Notes: generated by a model from the sequence alone, not told the origin. Shown: positions 52,449-60,272, numbered from the stretch's first letter. The stretch is 64,000 nucleotides of DNA from CBDFHJ01 sp965247635 (GCA_965247635.1 CBDFHJ010000009.1:496001-560000); one strand, 5' to 3'. Made by a program: numbers and translations.

Positions 52449-52482
52449 CGGGGCTGTCTCCACACCGGGGCAGCCCCGTTTT
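52449..52482 (+). terminator. Intergenic hairpin H1 with T-run
   Basis: Perfect 8-bp stem CGGGGCTG (52449-52456) and CAGCCCCG (52471-52478) with a 14-base loop, then TTTT. It is followed by CATCTACAGG and the next gene's ribosome site. This is the shape of a Rho-independent terminator or attenuator. Related hairpins occur at three other junctions of this block. Confidence 0.75.
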
Positions 52483-52508
52483 CATCTACAGGACAGAAAG
52501 GAGACGAC

Positions 52509-52829
52509 ATGAAAGTGAACACTATGTATACCCCGTGGGGACCTCCCCAGGACGTCGTAGCGCTGGCCGAGGGCGTGGTGCGGATTGAAACGGCCAGCCA
52601 CGGCGGACTGAAGCTGAGCCGGGAGCGGTGGGACTCCCTTCCCCCTGCCGTCCAAGAGACGCTGCTGACCCCGGCCTACGCCGAAGAGGACTGCGAAGAG
52701 GTCATCGTCCAGACGCTGCTGGGCATCGGCGACAAGAGGGACCGGGAGTGTGCCCTCAAGGTCGCCAAATTCTTCGACCGCTACGCCCCAGCGCTTCCCT
52801 ATCTCCTTGAGAAGGGGGAGGGGCCATGA
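52509..52829 (+). CDS. DUF7007-like small protein
   Basis: 106 residues. The N-terminal pattern MYTPWGPPQDVVALAEGVVR, then IETASHGGLKLSRERW, matches proteins encoded near plasmid and phage replication genes (DUF7007-like, from memory). Two adjacent acidic residues and Cys in AYAEEDCEEV may matter. AAAGGAGACGAC precedes the ATG. Its stop overlaps the next start (ATGA). Function unknown. Confidence 0.65.
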   Translation: MKVNTMYTPWGPPQDVVALAEGVVRIETASHGGLKLSRERWDSLPPAVQETLLTPAYAEEDCEEVIVQTLLGIGDKRDRECALKVAKFFDRYAPALPYLLEKGEGP

Positions 52830-53236
52830 CCCCGGCGACACGGCCCAGGCCCCGGACGCTGCCTAGCAGTACGACCAAGCTCAAGACCGAGCATGGCAAC
52901 TTGTACGTCACGGTGTCCCTGGACGAGGACGGTGAGCCCTTCGAGGTCTTTGGCTCTATCGGCAAGGCGGGATCGTTCACCTCCGGGGTGACGGAGGCGG
53001 TCTGCCGCCTCGTCTCGCTGCACTTGCGGAGGGGTACGCCCTTCGCCGAGATCGTGGACCAGTGCCAGGGCATAGCTGAGATGCAGCCCTTCGCCAATCA
53101 ATTGTCGGATGGGTCGAGCGTGTGGGTTCTGGGCCTCGCAGATGGCATCTCCCAGATCCTCAAGCTCCATCTGAAGGAGCGAGAAGAGAGGGCGAAAGAG
53201 GGGATAGAGGAATCCGAATCCAAAGCCGCCGCATGA
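52826..53236 (+). CDS. TSCPD-domain protein
   Basis: 136 residues. The central region LKTEHGNLYVTVSLDEDGEP, then FEVFGSIGKAGSFTSGVTEA and VCRLVSLHLRRGTPFAEIVD, matches the TSCPD domain usually found at the C-terminus of adenosylcobalamin-dependent ribonucleotide reductases and as a stand-alone protein. The family's cysteine is not conserved at the end. The tail is Lys/Glu-rich. Part of this gene, including a 39-base identical stretch, recurs at 59.95-60.15 kb after the group II intron. Confidence 0.75.
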   Translation: MTPATRPRPRTLPSSTTKLKTEHGNLYVTVSLDEDGEPFEVFGSIGKAGSFTSGVTEAVCRLVSLHLRRGTPFAEIVDQCQGIAEMQPFANQLSDGSSVWVLGLADGISQILKLHLKEREERAKEGIEESESKAAA

Positions 53237-53267
53237 GCGGCGCACACAACCGATGGTTGCTCAACTA

Positions 53268-53297
53268 GCGGGGCTGTCTCCACGGAGACGGTCCCGC
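53268..53297 (+). terminator. Intergenic hairpin H2
   Basis: A 13-bp stem, GCGGGGCTGTCTC (53268-53280) with GAGACGGTCCCGC (53285-53297), two G-T pairs and a CACG loop. It is followed by TTCTCATCTATAGG, then the ribosome site of the nuclease gene. Same design as H1. Confidence 0.75.
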
Positions 53298-53329
53298 TTC
53301 TCATCTATAGGAACGAAGGAGGACAGACC

Positions 53330-54388
53330 ATGAACCAGAACGAAGACCCCACCGGAGACCGGGCGGACGTTTACTCGCGACCATCAGCCTACTTCGACGA
53401 AGACGGGGCGCTGGTGGTGCGGGCATCCGCCGCAAGCGGCTGCCGCCGCGCCCTGTGGTATGCCGCCACGGAATGGCAGCCCACAAACCCACCGACCGAC
53501 GAATCCCTGACCGTCATGGAGGTGGGGCAGGCCCTTGAGCAGGTGGTGCTGCGAGCGATGGAGCGGGCGAGCTGGGACGTGATCCCGGTGGACCCCAACA
53601 GCCCCAGGGAGGTGACTGTCCTCATCGCCCCCAACCTGCGCGTTACCGGACATCCCGATGCCACCGCCGTCCTGCCCTTCTTCGGAGGCGACGAGGTGAT
53701 CGTCGAGGTCAAGACCAGGGGGCCGGACGCCTACAAGCGCTGGCAAACCCTTGGCGCAGAGCGGAGTCACCCCGAGTCGGTGACCCAGGCCGCTCTCTAC
53801 TCCTACGGGAGCTACGAGGACGCCCGCGACGTGGTGATCGCCACGATGGATACCGGGAGCCGAGTTTGGGATACCGAGACGATCCCCGCCGAGCGGGTAA
53901 AGAAGGCGATGAGGTCCGTCACCGCCCGGCTCGGTGAGCTGGCCGACCACTACGCCGCCCACGGGCAGAACCCCGACGAGTTGCCGGAGCGGGACTTCCG
54001 GGCCGGTAGCTGGCAGTGCCGGACCTGCCCCTTCCTGAACACCTGCAAGCCCGGCACAGCCGAGGTTGAAGGAGACACGGGCGAGGCGTCTGAGAACGAA
54101 GGAAGGGAGGTGAGCACCGAAGAGGTGCGGGCTGCGGTGCGGGCATACCTGGAAGCGCAGGAAGCCTTGAGGGAGCCGGAACAGGCCAAGCGCCGGGCGC
54201 TGGATACCCTCAAGGCGTGGATGCGCCAGCGGGGTATGCCCAAAGCAAGCGTCGAGGGCCGGTCGGTAAGCCTGGTGCAGACCCGCCGCTTCTCGGTCGA
54301 CTACCGCAAGCTGAACGCGCTGCTGGACCCGGACACCCGAGCTGGCATCGTGACGGAGGCCGTCTCCCAGTACGTGCGGGTGAGCTAG
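53330..54388 (+). CDS. PD-(D/E)XK nuclease, Cas4/RecB-like, with four-Cys cluster
   Basis: 352 residues. Nuclease motifs in order: His108 and Asp110 in VTGHPDATA, Glu126-Val-Lys128 in VEVKTR, and Gln153 in SVTQAALYSY. Cysteines 38, 230, 233 and 239 (GCRRALW; CRTCPFLNTC) match the Fe-S arrangement of Cas4/AddB-type nucleases. The last ~110 residues form a helical tail with EEVRAAVRAYLEAQEALREP. No cas genes or CRISPR repeats are present in the window. ATG is preceded by AAGGAGGACAGACC. It probably resects DNA ends for the annealing protein encoded upstream. Confidence 0.87.
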   Translation: MNQNEDPTGDRADVYSRPSAYFDEDGALVVRASAASGCRRALWYAATEWQPTNPPTDESLTVMEVGQALEQVVLRAMERASWDVIPVDPNSPREVTVLIAPNLRVTGHPDATAVLPFFGGDEVIVEVKTRGPDAYKRWQTLGAERSHPESVTQAALYSYGSYEDARDVVIATMDTGSRVWDTETIPAERVKKAMRSVTARLGELADHYAAHGQNPDELPERDFRAGSWQCRTCPFLNTCKPGTAEVEGDTGEASENEGREVSTEEVRAAVRAYLEAQEALREPEQAKRRALDTLKAWMRQRGMPKASVEGRSVSLVQTRRFSVDYRKLNALLDPDTRAGIVTEAVSQYVRVS

Positions 54389-54489
54389 ACGCTTCATGCT
54401 TGGGAGCGCCGGACCGGAGCTACCTCCCCTCCAGGTGGTGGACCCGCTTCATCCCAGGAATCGCATCCCTACAGGAAAAGGAGGAACAC

Positions 54490-54852
54490 ATGAGCAGATT
54501 CGCACCCAAGACCCTGAGGCGGATGCCGCCCGCGACACGGGAGATCGCAAGGCTCGCAAACGAGCTTGCCTCGGTCCAGACCCGGCTCGCCAACCGCGTA
54601 GAGCGCCTCACGAGCATGGAGATGATGGCGGGCGCCTCCCAGAGGGTGTTCTGCAACAACGGAGCTCACGCCAACGTGGTGAACGCCGCGCTGCACTACG
54701 CCCAGGCCCTCGACGACCCTGAGATGCACGGCAGCGTCAGAAGGGACGGGCTGAGCTGGCTGAGAAGCGCGGTAGCGCCCCTGGACCCCGACAGGCTGTT
54801 CCCAGAGGCGGGGCCGGACATTCACGAGCCCGAAGTAGCAGAGCACAGCTAG
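54490..54852 (+). CDS. Hypothetical helical protein
   Basis: 120 residues, no recognised family. The N-terminal half is helical (REIARLANELASVQTRLANR), the middle has a Cys and polar stretch (QRVFCNNGAHANVVNAALHY), and the tail is acidic. ATG 54490 follows AAAGGAGGAACAC, a strong site. It lies between the nuclease and SSB genes. Confidence 0.65.
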   Translation: MSRFAPKTLRRMPPATREIARLANELASVQTRLANRVERLTSMEMMAGASQRVFCNNGAHANVVNAALHYAQALDDPEMHGSVRRDGLSWLRSAVAPLDPDRLFPEAGPDIHEPEVAEHS

Positions 54853-54978
54853 ACGCTCCGCAACGGGAGCGCATGGACAAGGCCGTTTCCCTCCGAAGGG
54901 AGCGGCGCTGCATTTCCATTCGAGTGCGGCAACGCCGCACTACTACACACACAAACCAAGATACAAGGAGAAAACGAC

Positions 54979-55374
54979 ATGGCACGCACAATCAACAAGG
55001 TAGAGCTACTGGGACGGGTCGGAGCAGACCCCGAAATGAAATACACCCAGAGCGGCACCGCCATCACCCAGCTACGGCTGGCCACCGACCGACACCGCCA
55101 GAACGGAGAGACGAGCACGGACTGGCACAGTATCACCTGCTGGTCCGGCCTGGCCGAAGCGGTGAACCAGTATGTCGCCAAAGGGGACCGGCTGTACGTC
55201 GCAGGCAAGCTGGTCCAGAACTCGTATGAAACCGAGGACGGCCAGCGCAGGCACCGCACCGAGATTCACGCCTCCGAGGTGGTATTCCTCGACTCCCGCA
55301 ACGGGGGTAGCTCCGAGGAAGAGTCCGCAGTTGCCAGCGCCGAGGAGCCGGTGAAGGCCAAGTCACCCTTCTAG
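54979..55374 (+). CDS. ssb: Single-stranded DNA-binding protein
   Basis: 131 residues. The OB-fold opens with INKVELLGRVGADPEMKYTQ and contains WHSITCWSGLAEAVNQYVAK, GDRLYVAGKLVQNSYE and RTEIHASEVVFLD. The C-terminal tail is short and ends KSPF rather than the usual DDDIPF, so partner docking may differ from chromosomal SSB. AAGGAGAAAACGAC precedes the ATG. It is a likely element-encoded SSB working with the annealing protein, nuclease and primase. Confidence 0.92.
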   Translation: MARTINKVELLGRVGADPEMKYTQSGTAITQLRLATDRHRQNGETSTDWHSITCWSGLAEAVNQYVAKGDRLYVAGKLVQNSYETEDGQRRHRTEIHASEVVFLDSRNGGSSEEESAVASAEEPVKAKSPF

Positions 55375-55412
55375 CCCAATCGTCATACGGCCGCCTGCCA
55401 GCAGGCGCAGCA

Positions 55413-55443
55413 CGGGGCCGCTCCCATCTTCGGGGCGGCCCCG
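55413..55443 (+). terminator. Intergenic hairpin H3
   Basis: A 12-bp stem, CGGGGCCGCTCC (55413-55424) with GGGGCGGCCCCG (55432-55443) and one G-T pair. It is followed by CTTCTCGTTTCAG. It separates ssb from the RadC-like gene and is of the same type as H1 and H2. Confidence 0.7.
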
Positions 55444-55482
55444 CTTCTCGTTTCAGTCCATTTACACCTACGGGAGGTCCCT

Positions 55483-55986
55483 ATGACCAATGCACAGCAC
55501 AACGACGCACTGCTAGAGACCCTCCGGCGCAACGTCAGCATCCTGGGGGAGCTGGCCGTGCGCTACGGGGTGGAGACCCATCCACCGCGCCCCGCCGACC
55601 CTCCGGCGGTCTATTCGCCCGAGGCGGTGCGGCGGTTGCTCGCCCCGGAGATGGCCCACCTCGCCCAGGAGCAGTTCCGGGTCCTCCTGCTGGACACAAA
55701 GACCCGGATCGTGGGCCAGCGGGTGATCTACCAGGGGGACGTGAGCTCCATCACCGTCAGACCGGCAGAGGTGTTCCGGCCCGCTGTCATGGAGGCGGTG
55801 CCCAAGATCATCGTGATCCACAACCATCCCTCGAACGACCCCGAACCGAGCCCGGCTGACGTGGCCCTGACCAAGAAGCTGATCGAGGCGGGCAAGCTCC
55901 TGGGAATCGAGCTACTGGACCACCTGGTCATCGGCGGGGACAAGGCGGTCAGCCTCAAGGAGCGCGGCCTCATCATCGCCCTCTAA
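55483..55986 (+). CDS. RadC-like JAMM-domain protein
   Basis: 167 residues. The JAMM metal motif is complete: His113-x-His115 in IVIHNHPSNDP and Asp126 in SPADVALTKK, with an upstream Glu in AQEQFRVLLLDTK. It ends in DHLVIGGDKAVSLKERGLI as in RadC. The N-terminal helix-hairpin-helix region of chromosomal RadC is reduced, typical of the versions carried on plasmids and genomic islands. ATG follows GGGAGGTCCCT. Function of the family is unsettled. Confidence 0.88.
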   Translation: MTNAQHNDALLETLRRNVSILGELAVRYGVETHPPRPADPPAVYSPEAVRRLLAPEMAHLAQEQFRVLLLDTKTRIVGQRVIYQGDVSSITVRPAEVFRPAVMEAVPKIIVIHNHPSNDPEPSPADVALTKKLIEAGKLLGIELLDHLVIGGDKAVSLKERGLIIAL

Positions 55987-56091
55987 TCCTATAGGAAAAC
56001 CCAGGCAGCCCAGCAACGACCCTTACCGGCCCCCACGGAGTCACCACACCTCCGCGCATCAGCATTCCAATTGCCGAAAGGAGACATACCC

Positions 56092-56751
56092 ATGCTTGCA
56101 ACCGAAAACACACTCGACCCCGAAGCCCTGTACACCATCAACGCAGCAGGCTTCAGCGCCACCGCCGACGCCTTCGCCCGCGACCCTCACTCCCAGGGAC
56201 TCTGGTTCCTCTCGATGGTGGGCTCCCAGACGGCGCTCAAGGCGATCTGGGCCTCCCTGCTCAAGCAACCGCCCGACGTCGCCCACCTCATCCAGGGCGC
56301 GGATGGGATGGCGCTCAGCGGTGGCTATGAGCGGTGCGGCATCCCCTACGGGACCGTCGGCACGTGGACGACCAAGATAGCCAAGCTGCCGGTGAGTGGG
56401 GGCTGGCACGCGTTGGTGTATACGAAAATGGCCCAGTACGCCTCCGAACACGACACCTTCCTCCTCCTGGCCCAGACGGAAGGCGAGGCCCCCAGGCTCC
56501 ACTACCGCTTCCTGGACAAGAGGAGCCCGCTGCCGTTGCACCCCTCCTGGGCAGACTGGCTGTGGCGGCGGGGCCTTCAGAAGGAAGAGATCACCCAGCT
56601 CCAATCGGCGGGAGTGGTCGCCTACCGCTGCAACCCCAACCCCGAATCCCTCAAGGAGGACCTCTCGGAGGCGGTGGCTTCTGGGACGCTGACCCTACCC
56701 GGAGAGGAAGAATCCATCGTGGCAGCAGTGAACGGAGGAGGGTATGGATAG
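56092..56751 (+). CDS. Hypothetical protein of the mobile module
   Basis: 219 residues, no recognised family. It contains two blocks of likely alpha/beta structure (LWFLSMVGSQTALKAIWASL and KLPVSGGWHALVYTKMAQYA) and a C-terminal region starting HPSWADWLWRRGLQKEEITQ. AAAGGAGACATACCC precedes ATG 56092; the upstream in-frame ATG at 56071 lacks a site. The stop overlaps the next gene by eight bases. Confidence 0.65.
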   Translation: MLATENTLDPEALYTINAAGFSATADAFARDPHSQGLWFLSMVGSQTALKAIWASLLKQPPDVAHLIQGADGMALSGGYERCGIPYGTVGTWTTKIAKLPVSGGWHALVYTKMAQYASEHDTFLLLAQTEGEAPRLHYRFLDKRSPLPLHPSWADWLWRRGLQKEEITQLQSAGVVAYRCNPNPESLKEDLSEAVASGTLTLPGEEESIVAAVNGGGYG

Positions 56752-57064
56752 CACCCTGACGAGAGCCAAGCGCACCAATAAGCACCGGCAGGAGCGGAAC
56801 TTCAGGGCCTGGCAGCGCTTCTCGCCGGACGGGACGACCTGCCGTTTCTGTAAGCACGATCACACGCAGCACCTGTGCACCTCCGCGCAACCCCACTTCT
56901 ATCGGCCTGCGACTGAGGCAGAAAGGCGCGACCCCAGGGTGATGCTCTACCGGCACACCAGCACAGACAACGGCTCGGTGCTGGTCAGACGAGTGACGGT
57001 GGCGAAACACACCGAGATCGTCACCGCTTTCTGTGTGGCATGTGCGCCGCGTAACGCGGCATAG
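56744..57064 (+). CDS. Small Cys/His protein, possibly interrupted by the group II intron
   Basis: 106 residues as read. CRFCKHDHTQHLC and, near the end, FCVACA give Cys pairs that could bind zinc. ATG follows GGAGGAGGGT. The inferred 5' end of the group II intron (GTGCG at 57042) falls inside the codons for CAPR, so the last seven residues and the stop would be intron sequence. The original C-terminus would then have been different. Alternatively the gene is complete and the intron starts later. Function unknown. Confidence 0.6.
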   Translation: MDSTLTRAKRTNKHRQERNFRAWQRFSPDGTTCRFCKHDHTQHLCTSAQPHFYRPATEAERRDPRVMLYRHTSTDNGSVLVRRVTVAKHTEIVTAFCVACAPRNAA

Positions 57065-57432
57065 GATACCTGACTCAGTTAGGAGAAATTCGGAGGAAGT
57101 TTCTGGGTCAACCGACTTACCTGGAGGTGAAAACCAAAGGGGAACACAGCATGTCGGTAAAGCGGTTGCAGTCCCAAAGCGTTGTAAGGCTGGCTCCGCA
57201 AGACCCGCGCGATATGGTGAAAGCTGGATTGCTTGAACCCTAGTCCCCCGACGGTGGATGCAGACACCCGTCGGTAGAACGCTTGTAACCCGACGCCACT
57301 CATTTCACTGACATGCATGCGGGGTCGGTGTACCTCCGATGAGTGGGCGATGACCATGTGGTCATTCCAGGGGATGAACGGGGCACCTAAGTCGCGCTAG
57401 ACACGTCCTATGTCGAAAGACGGAGGAGACAG

Positions 57433-57904
57433 GGTTCGGCTTCTACTAAATCACGACTTTAGACATCGGGGTCGCGTCCCAGTTCAATCTGGGCGCACCA
57501 TAGGGCTATGGCGTCATCCAACAACTGGGAGTTTGTTCTCGCCAGTATCACGATGTCATCCCGGAGAATGGGGTCGGACATCCTGACCTTGTTCTCGGCT
57601 CGCTGCCTCGCACCCTCGTGAGGTGTTCTCACCTTGAATAGGTAGTACGCGAACACGAGGACTGCAACCGCAACCACACCGATGAACAGCGCATTCAGAA
57701 GCTGTAACACAACAACAGAGAACGGAGGAACAACACGAGGGCTCGCGCTGAGAGAGCTATAGGAGAACCAGCCACCGGGTACATAGGTTAGGTCATAAAC
57801 CCAAAGTAGCAAAACTGCTGCAAGGACGACCACGACCACCACACCCAAGGCTATGAGTGGAGTCCTCATGCTACTTCTCATCGTGAGATCAATCTAGCCG
57901 AACC
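57433..57904. other. Stem enclosing an inserted gene in the intron RNA
   Basis: GGTTCGGCT (57433-57441) and AGCCGAACC (57896-57904) form a perfect 9-bp stem in the intron transcript. The 454-base loop contains the minus-strand membrane-protein gene. In better-known introns of this type the corresponding part before the CGTAGTAG block is far shorter, so the loop looks like an insertion. Confidence 0.6.
57459..57881 (-). CDS. Two-helix membrane protein gene inside the intron, antisense
   Basis: 140 residues. Two hydrophobic segments (LIALGVVVVVVLAAVLLLWV and VVLQLLNALFIGVVAVAVLV) flank a ~35-residue outer loop. A hydrophilic C-terminal domain (ARQRAENKVRMSDPILRDDI, QLLDDAIALWCAQIEL) follows. 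The composition and domain layout look like a real protein. Start ATG 57881, or ATG 57869; neither has a strong ribosome site. No family recognised. It lies wholly within the loop of the 9-bp stem, opposite in direction to the intron and its RT. Confidence 0.6.
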   Translation of the reverse strand: MRSSMRTPLIALGVVVVVVLAAVLLLWVYDLTYVPGGWFSYSSLSASPRVVPPFSVVVLQLLNALFIGVVAVAVLVFAYYLFKVRTPHEGARQRAENKVRMSDPILRDDIVILARTNSQLLDDAIALWCAQIELGRDPDV

Positions 57905-58052
57905 AATCCCCAAAGTCAAACGGAACGCGGGATTGCCTACGGGGGGAGACCCCTATGGCAACGGAGCCCTCGTAGTAGTCCGAGCCGGGGAAAGCCCGGC
58001 ACATGGCGAAGGAGGGCAGGTGGTTTAGACGAAACATGACAGAGAGGTACTC

Positions 58053-59846
58053 ATGATGAGAAACGCCGAAACTGTACTGAACGTCATCCGCGAACGCGGA
58101 GAACGAGGATTGCCGCTGGAGAACATCTTTCGGCTGCTTTACAACCGGGAACTCTACCTGCGGGCCTACGGTCGTCTCTACTCAAACCAGGGAGCGATGA
58201 CCAAGGGGACAACCGCAGAGACCGTGGACGGTATGTCACTGTCGAAAATCGACCGCATCATCGACAAGCTTCGGTACGAGCGGTTCCGGTGGACGCCAGT
58301 GCGACGGGTCAACATTCCCAAGTCTAACGGCCAGACCCGTCCCTTGGGCATACCGACGTGGACGGACAAGCTGCTGCAAGAGGTCATCCGGATGATTCTG
58401 GAAGCCTACTACGAGCCGCAGTTCTCCGACCGTTCCCACGGCTTCCGGCCCCGCCGGGGGTGCCACACCGCCTTGAGCGAGGTGGCCAACACCTGGACAG
58501 GCGTCCGCTGGTTCGTCGAAGGCGACATCAAGGGGTGCTTCGACAACATAGATCACGAGGTCTTGTTGTCGGCACTCGGAGAGAAGCTTCACGACAACCG
58601 ATTCCTACGCCTGCTCAAGTATCTACTGAAAACAGGCTACATGGAGGAATGGACATATGGCCGCACGCTGAGCGGTACACCGCAAGGCGGCGTGGTCAGC
58701 CCTGTCCTCGCCAACATCTACCTAGACCGGTTGGATAAGTACGTCGAGAAGATGCTCATGCCAGCCCACACCCGAGGCCAAGTGCGAAGACGCAACCCCG
58801 CGTGGACACGGTTGAGAAACCGGATGAGCTACCACAAGAAAGTAGGGCACCACAGTCTGGCGGTAGAGCTGCGCAAAGAGATGCAGCAACTGCCTTCAGG
58901 CGACCCCTACGACCCCGGATACCGGCGGCTGCGATACGTGCGCTACGCAGACGATTTCGTGCTGGGCTTCATCGGGCCAAAGGCCGAAGCCGGGCAGATC
59001 AAGGAGTCCTTGGAGACGTTCCTGCGCGATAGCCTCAAACTGGAGCTATCCAAGGAAAAGACTCTCATAACCCACGCCACCAGCCAGGCGGCGAGGTTCC
59101 TCGGCTATGAAATCGTGAACCAACAAGTCCACGACAAGCTCGACCGCAATGGACAGCGACAAGTCAACGGACGAATTGGGTTACGGATTCCCGCAAAAGT
59201 CATCGAGCAACACTGCCGTGCCTACATGAAGAACGGCAAACCGGCACACCGCAACATCCTCATACACGATACGGATTACACCATCGTGGACAGGCACCAG
59301 GCGGAGTTCCGTGGAGTCGTCCAGTACTACCTGTTGGCCCAGAACGTAGCCCATCTCGGGCGACTGCAATGGGTCATGGGAGGGTCGCTCGCCAAGACCC
59401 TGGCGGCCAAGCACAAAACCACCGCTCGGAAAATCTTTCGACGCTACAAGGGCGTCGCCCAAACCGAGCACGGAGAAAGGGCTTGCCTCAAGGTCGTGGT
59501 GGAGCGGGGCGAGGGGAAACGCCCACTCGTGGCACAGTTCGGTGGCATACCCCTGAAGCGGAACAGGCAGGCCGTCCTCGTAGACCGACAGCCCCAGCGG
59601 TACAGGTCTGAACGCACAGAGCTGATACAAAGGCTCCTAGCTGACAAATGCGAGATGTGCGGATCAACGGACAACATTGAAGTCCACCATGTCCGCGCGC
59701 TTCGCGACCTGAACGGCAACGGCCAAGGCGAGAAGCCCAAATGGGTACAGGTTATGGCGGCGCGGCGGCGCAAGACTCTCGTGGTCTGCCGTTCGTGTCA
59801 CCTTGCCGCCCATGAGGGCAGTTGGAAACCGCGAAAGCAGACTTAA
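58053..59846 (+). CDS. ltrA: Group II intron reverse transcriptase/maturase with HNH endonuclease
   Basis: 597 residues. The RT domain has the fingers motif RPLGIPTWTDKLLQEVIRMI, HGFRPRRGCHTAL, GDIKGCFDNIDHEVLL, GTPQGGVVSPVLANIYLDRL and the catalytic YVRYADDFVLG (~293-303). A maturase (X) region follows (~400-480). The HNH endonuclease is at the end: CEMCGSTDNIEVHHVRAL (~533) and CRSCHLAAHEG. All domains look intact, so splicing, target nicking and reverse transcription should be possible. ATG 58053 or the next ATG 58056 follows CAGAGAGGTACTC. Confidence 0.93.
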   Translation: MMRNAETVLNVIRERGERGLPLENIFRLLYNRELYLRAYGRLYSNQGAMTKGTTAETVDGMSLSKIDRIIDKLRYERFRWTPVRRVNIPKSNGQTRPLGIPTWTDKLLQEVIRMILEAYYEPQFSDRSHGFRPRRGCHTALSEVANTWTGVRWFVEGDIKGCFDNIDHEVLLSALGEKLHDNRFLRLLKYLLKTGYMEEWTYGRTLSGTPQGGVVSPVLANIYLDRLDKYVEKMLMPAHTRGQVRRRNPAWTRLRNRMSYHKKVGHHSLAVELRKEMQQLPSGDPYDPGYRRLRYVRYADDFVLGFIGPKAEAGQIKESLETFLRDSLKLELSKEKTLITHATSQAARFLGYEIVNQQVHDKLDRNGQRQVNGRIGLRIPAKVIEQHCRAYMKNGKPAHRNILIHDTDYTIVDRHQAEFRGVVQYYLLAQNVAHLGRLQWVMGGSLAKTLAAKHKTTARKIFRRYKGVAQTEHGERACLKVVVERGEGKRPLVAQFGGIPLKRNRQAVLVDRQPQRYRSERTELIQRLLADKCEMCGSTDNIEVHHVRALRDLNGNGQGEKPKWVQVMAARRRKTLVVCRSCHLAAHEGSWKPRKQT

Positions 59847-59854
59847 CCACTGGA

Positions 59855-59888
59855 GAGCCGGATGCGGTGAAAGCCGCACGTCCGGTTC
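59855..59888 (+). ncRNA. Group II intron domain V
   Basis: A 34-nt hairpin with the AGC triad near its base, a GAAA-type tetraloop (GGTGAAAGCC) and a 2-nt bulge (CG) on the 3' side: the diagnostic catalytic domain of group II ribozymes. It lies eight bases after the RT stop codon. Confidence 0.9.
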
Positions 59889-59951
59889 GGAGGGGGGCCG
59901 ATGGAAAAGTGCTCCGGTAACACGGGGTAACTCGCCAGCGGCCTACCCTAC

Positions 59952-60145
59952 TCGTGGAGCAGATCCAAGGCATTCAGGAAATGCAGCCCTTCGCCAATCA
60001 ATTGTCGGATGGGTCGAGCATATGGGTGCTCGGTTTAGGAGACGCTATCGCCCACATCCTGCGGGGCTTCCTCAAGGCCAGGCAGGAGAGAGAGGAGAAG
60101 CAGAGAGGAGAGAAAGAAGGAACCGAAGCTAAGGCAGCCGCATGA
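59952..60145 (+). pseudogene. C-terminal fragment of a second TSCPD gene (3' exon)
   Basis: 64 codons read VEQIQGIQEMQPFANQLSDG, then SSIWVLGLGDAIAHILRGFL, homologous to the second half of the TSCPD protein at 52826-53236. They include a 39-base identical run. The first half of this copy is not found upstream of the intron. Its tail (EKQRGEKEGTEAKAAA) and the following hairpin are also parallel to the first copy, so a whole segment was duplicated and later truncated. Confidence 0.8.
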
Positions 60146-60175
60146 GCTGCACAGACAACCGAGCGTTTCGCAAAG

Positions 60176-60208
60176 GCGGGGCTGTCTCTACGGGGGCGGC
60201 TCCGCTCT
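60176..60208 (+). terminator. Intergenic hairpin H4
   Basis: GCGGGGCTGTCTC (60176-60188) can pair with the G-rich arm ending GGCTCCGC through several G-T pairs; TCTTCATATTCAGG follows. It is homologous in position and sequence to H2 after the first TSCPD gene. A ribosome site (GCAAAGGAG) comes next but IS3 copy D begins at once, so the gene it served has been cut off. Confidence 0.65.
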
Positions 60209-60272
60209 TCATATTCAGGAGCAAAGGAGTGTTAGCAACCAGCAAAAGTGGGACACATTGGGAGCCGAGAGA

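Larger units (their letters stand above)
57042..59951 (+). mobile_element. Group II intron (~2.9 kb) with intact reverse transcriptase
   Basis: The 5' end is inferred from the GTGCG consensus at 57042-57046. Domain I-like sequence follows (AAAGGGGAACACAGC near 57145, GTTGTAAGGCTGG near 57182). GGAGCCCTCGTAGTAGTCCG near 57964 matches the conserved domain II/III region of bacterial introns. The RT gene lies in domain IV. Domain V is exactly 34 nt (59855-59888, opening GAGCCGGATGCGG and closing CGTCCGGTTC, with the catalytic AGC). Domain VI ends near CCCTAC (59951). The 3' end is set by alignment of the downstream exon with the TSCPD gene. An extra gene sits in a loop at 57442-57895. Confidence 0.85.

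Noticed and set aside
53330..54388. Genuine CRISPR Cas4
   Set aside because: Motifs fit the Cas4/RecB-like fold, but the neighbours are recombination and replication genes and there is no CRISPR locus, so a recombination nuclease is more likely.
59181..59630. Minus-strand frame opposite the intron RT gene
   Set aside because: Shadow of the RT/maturase gene without its own start signals.
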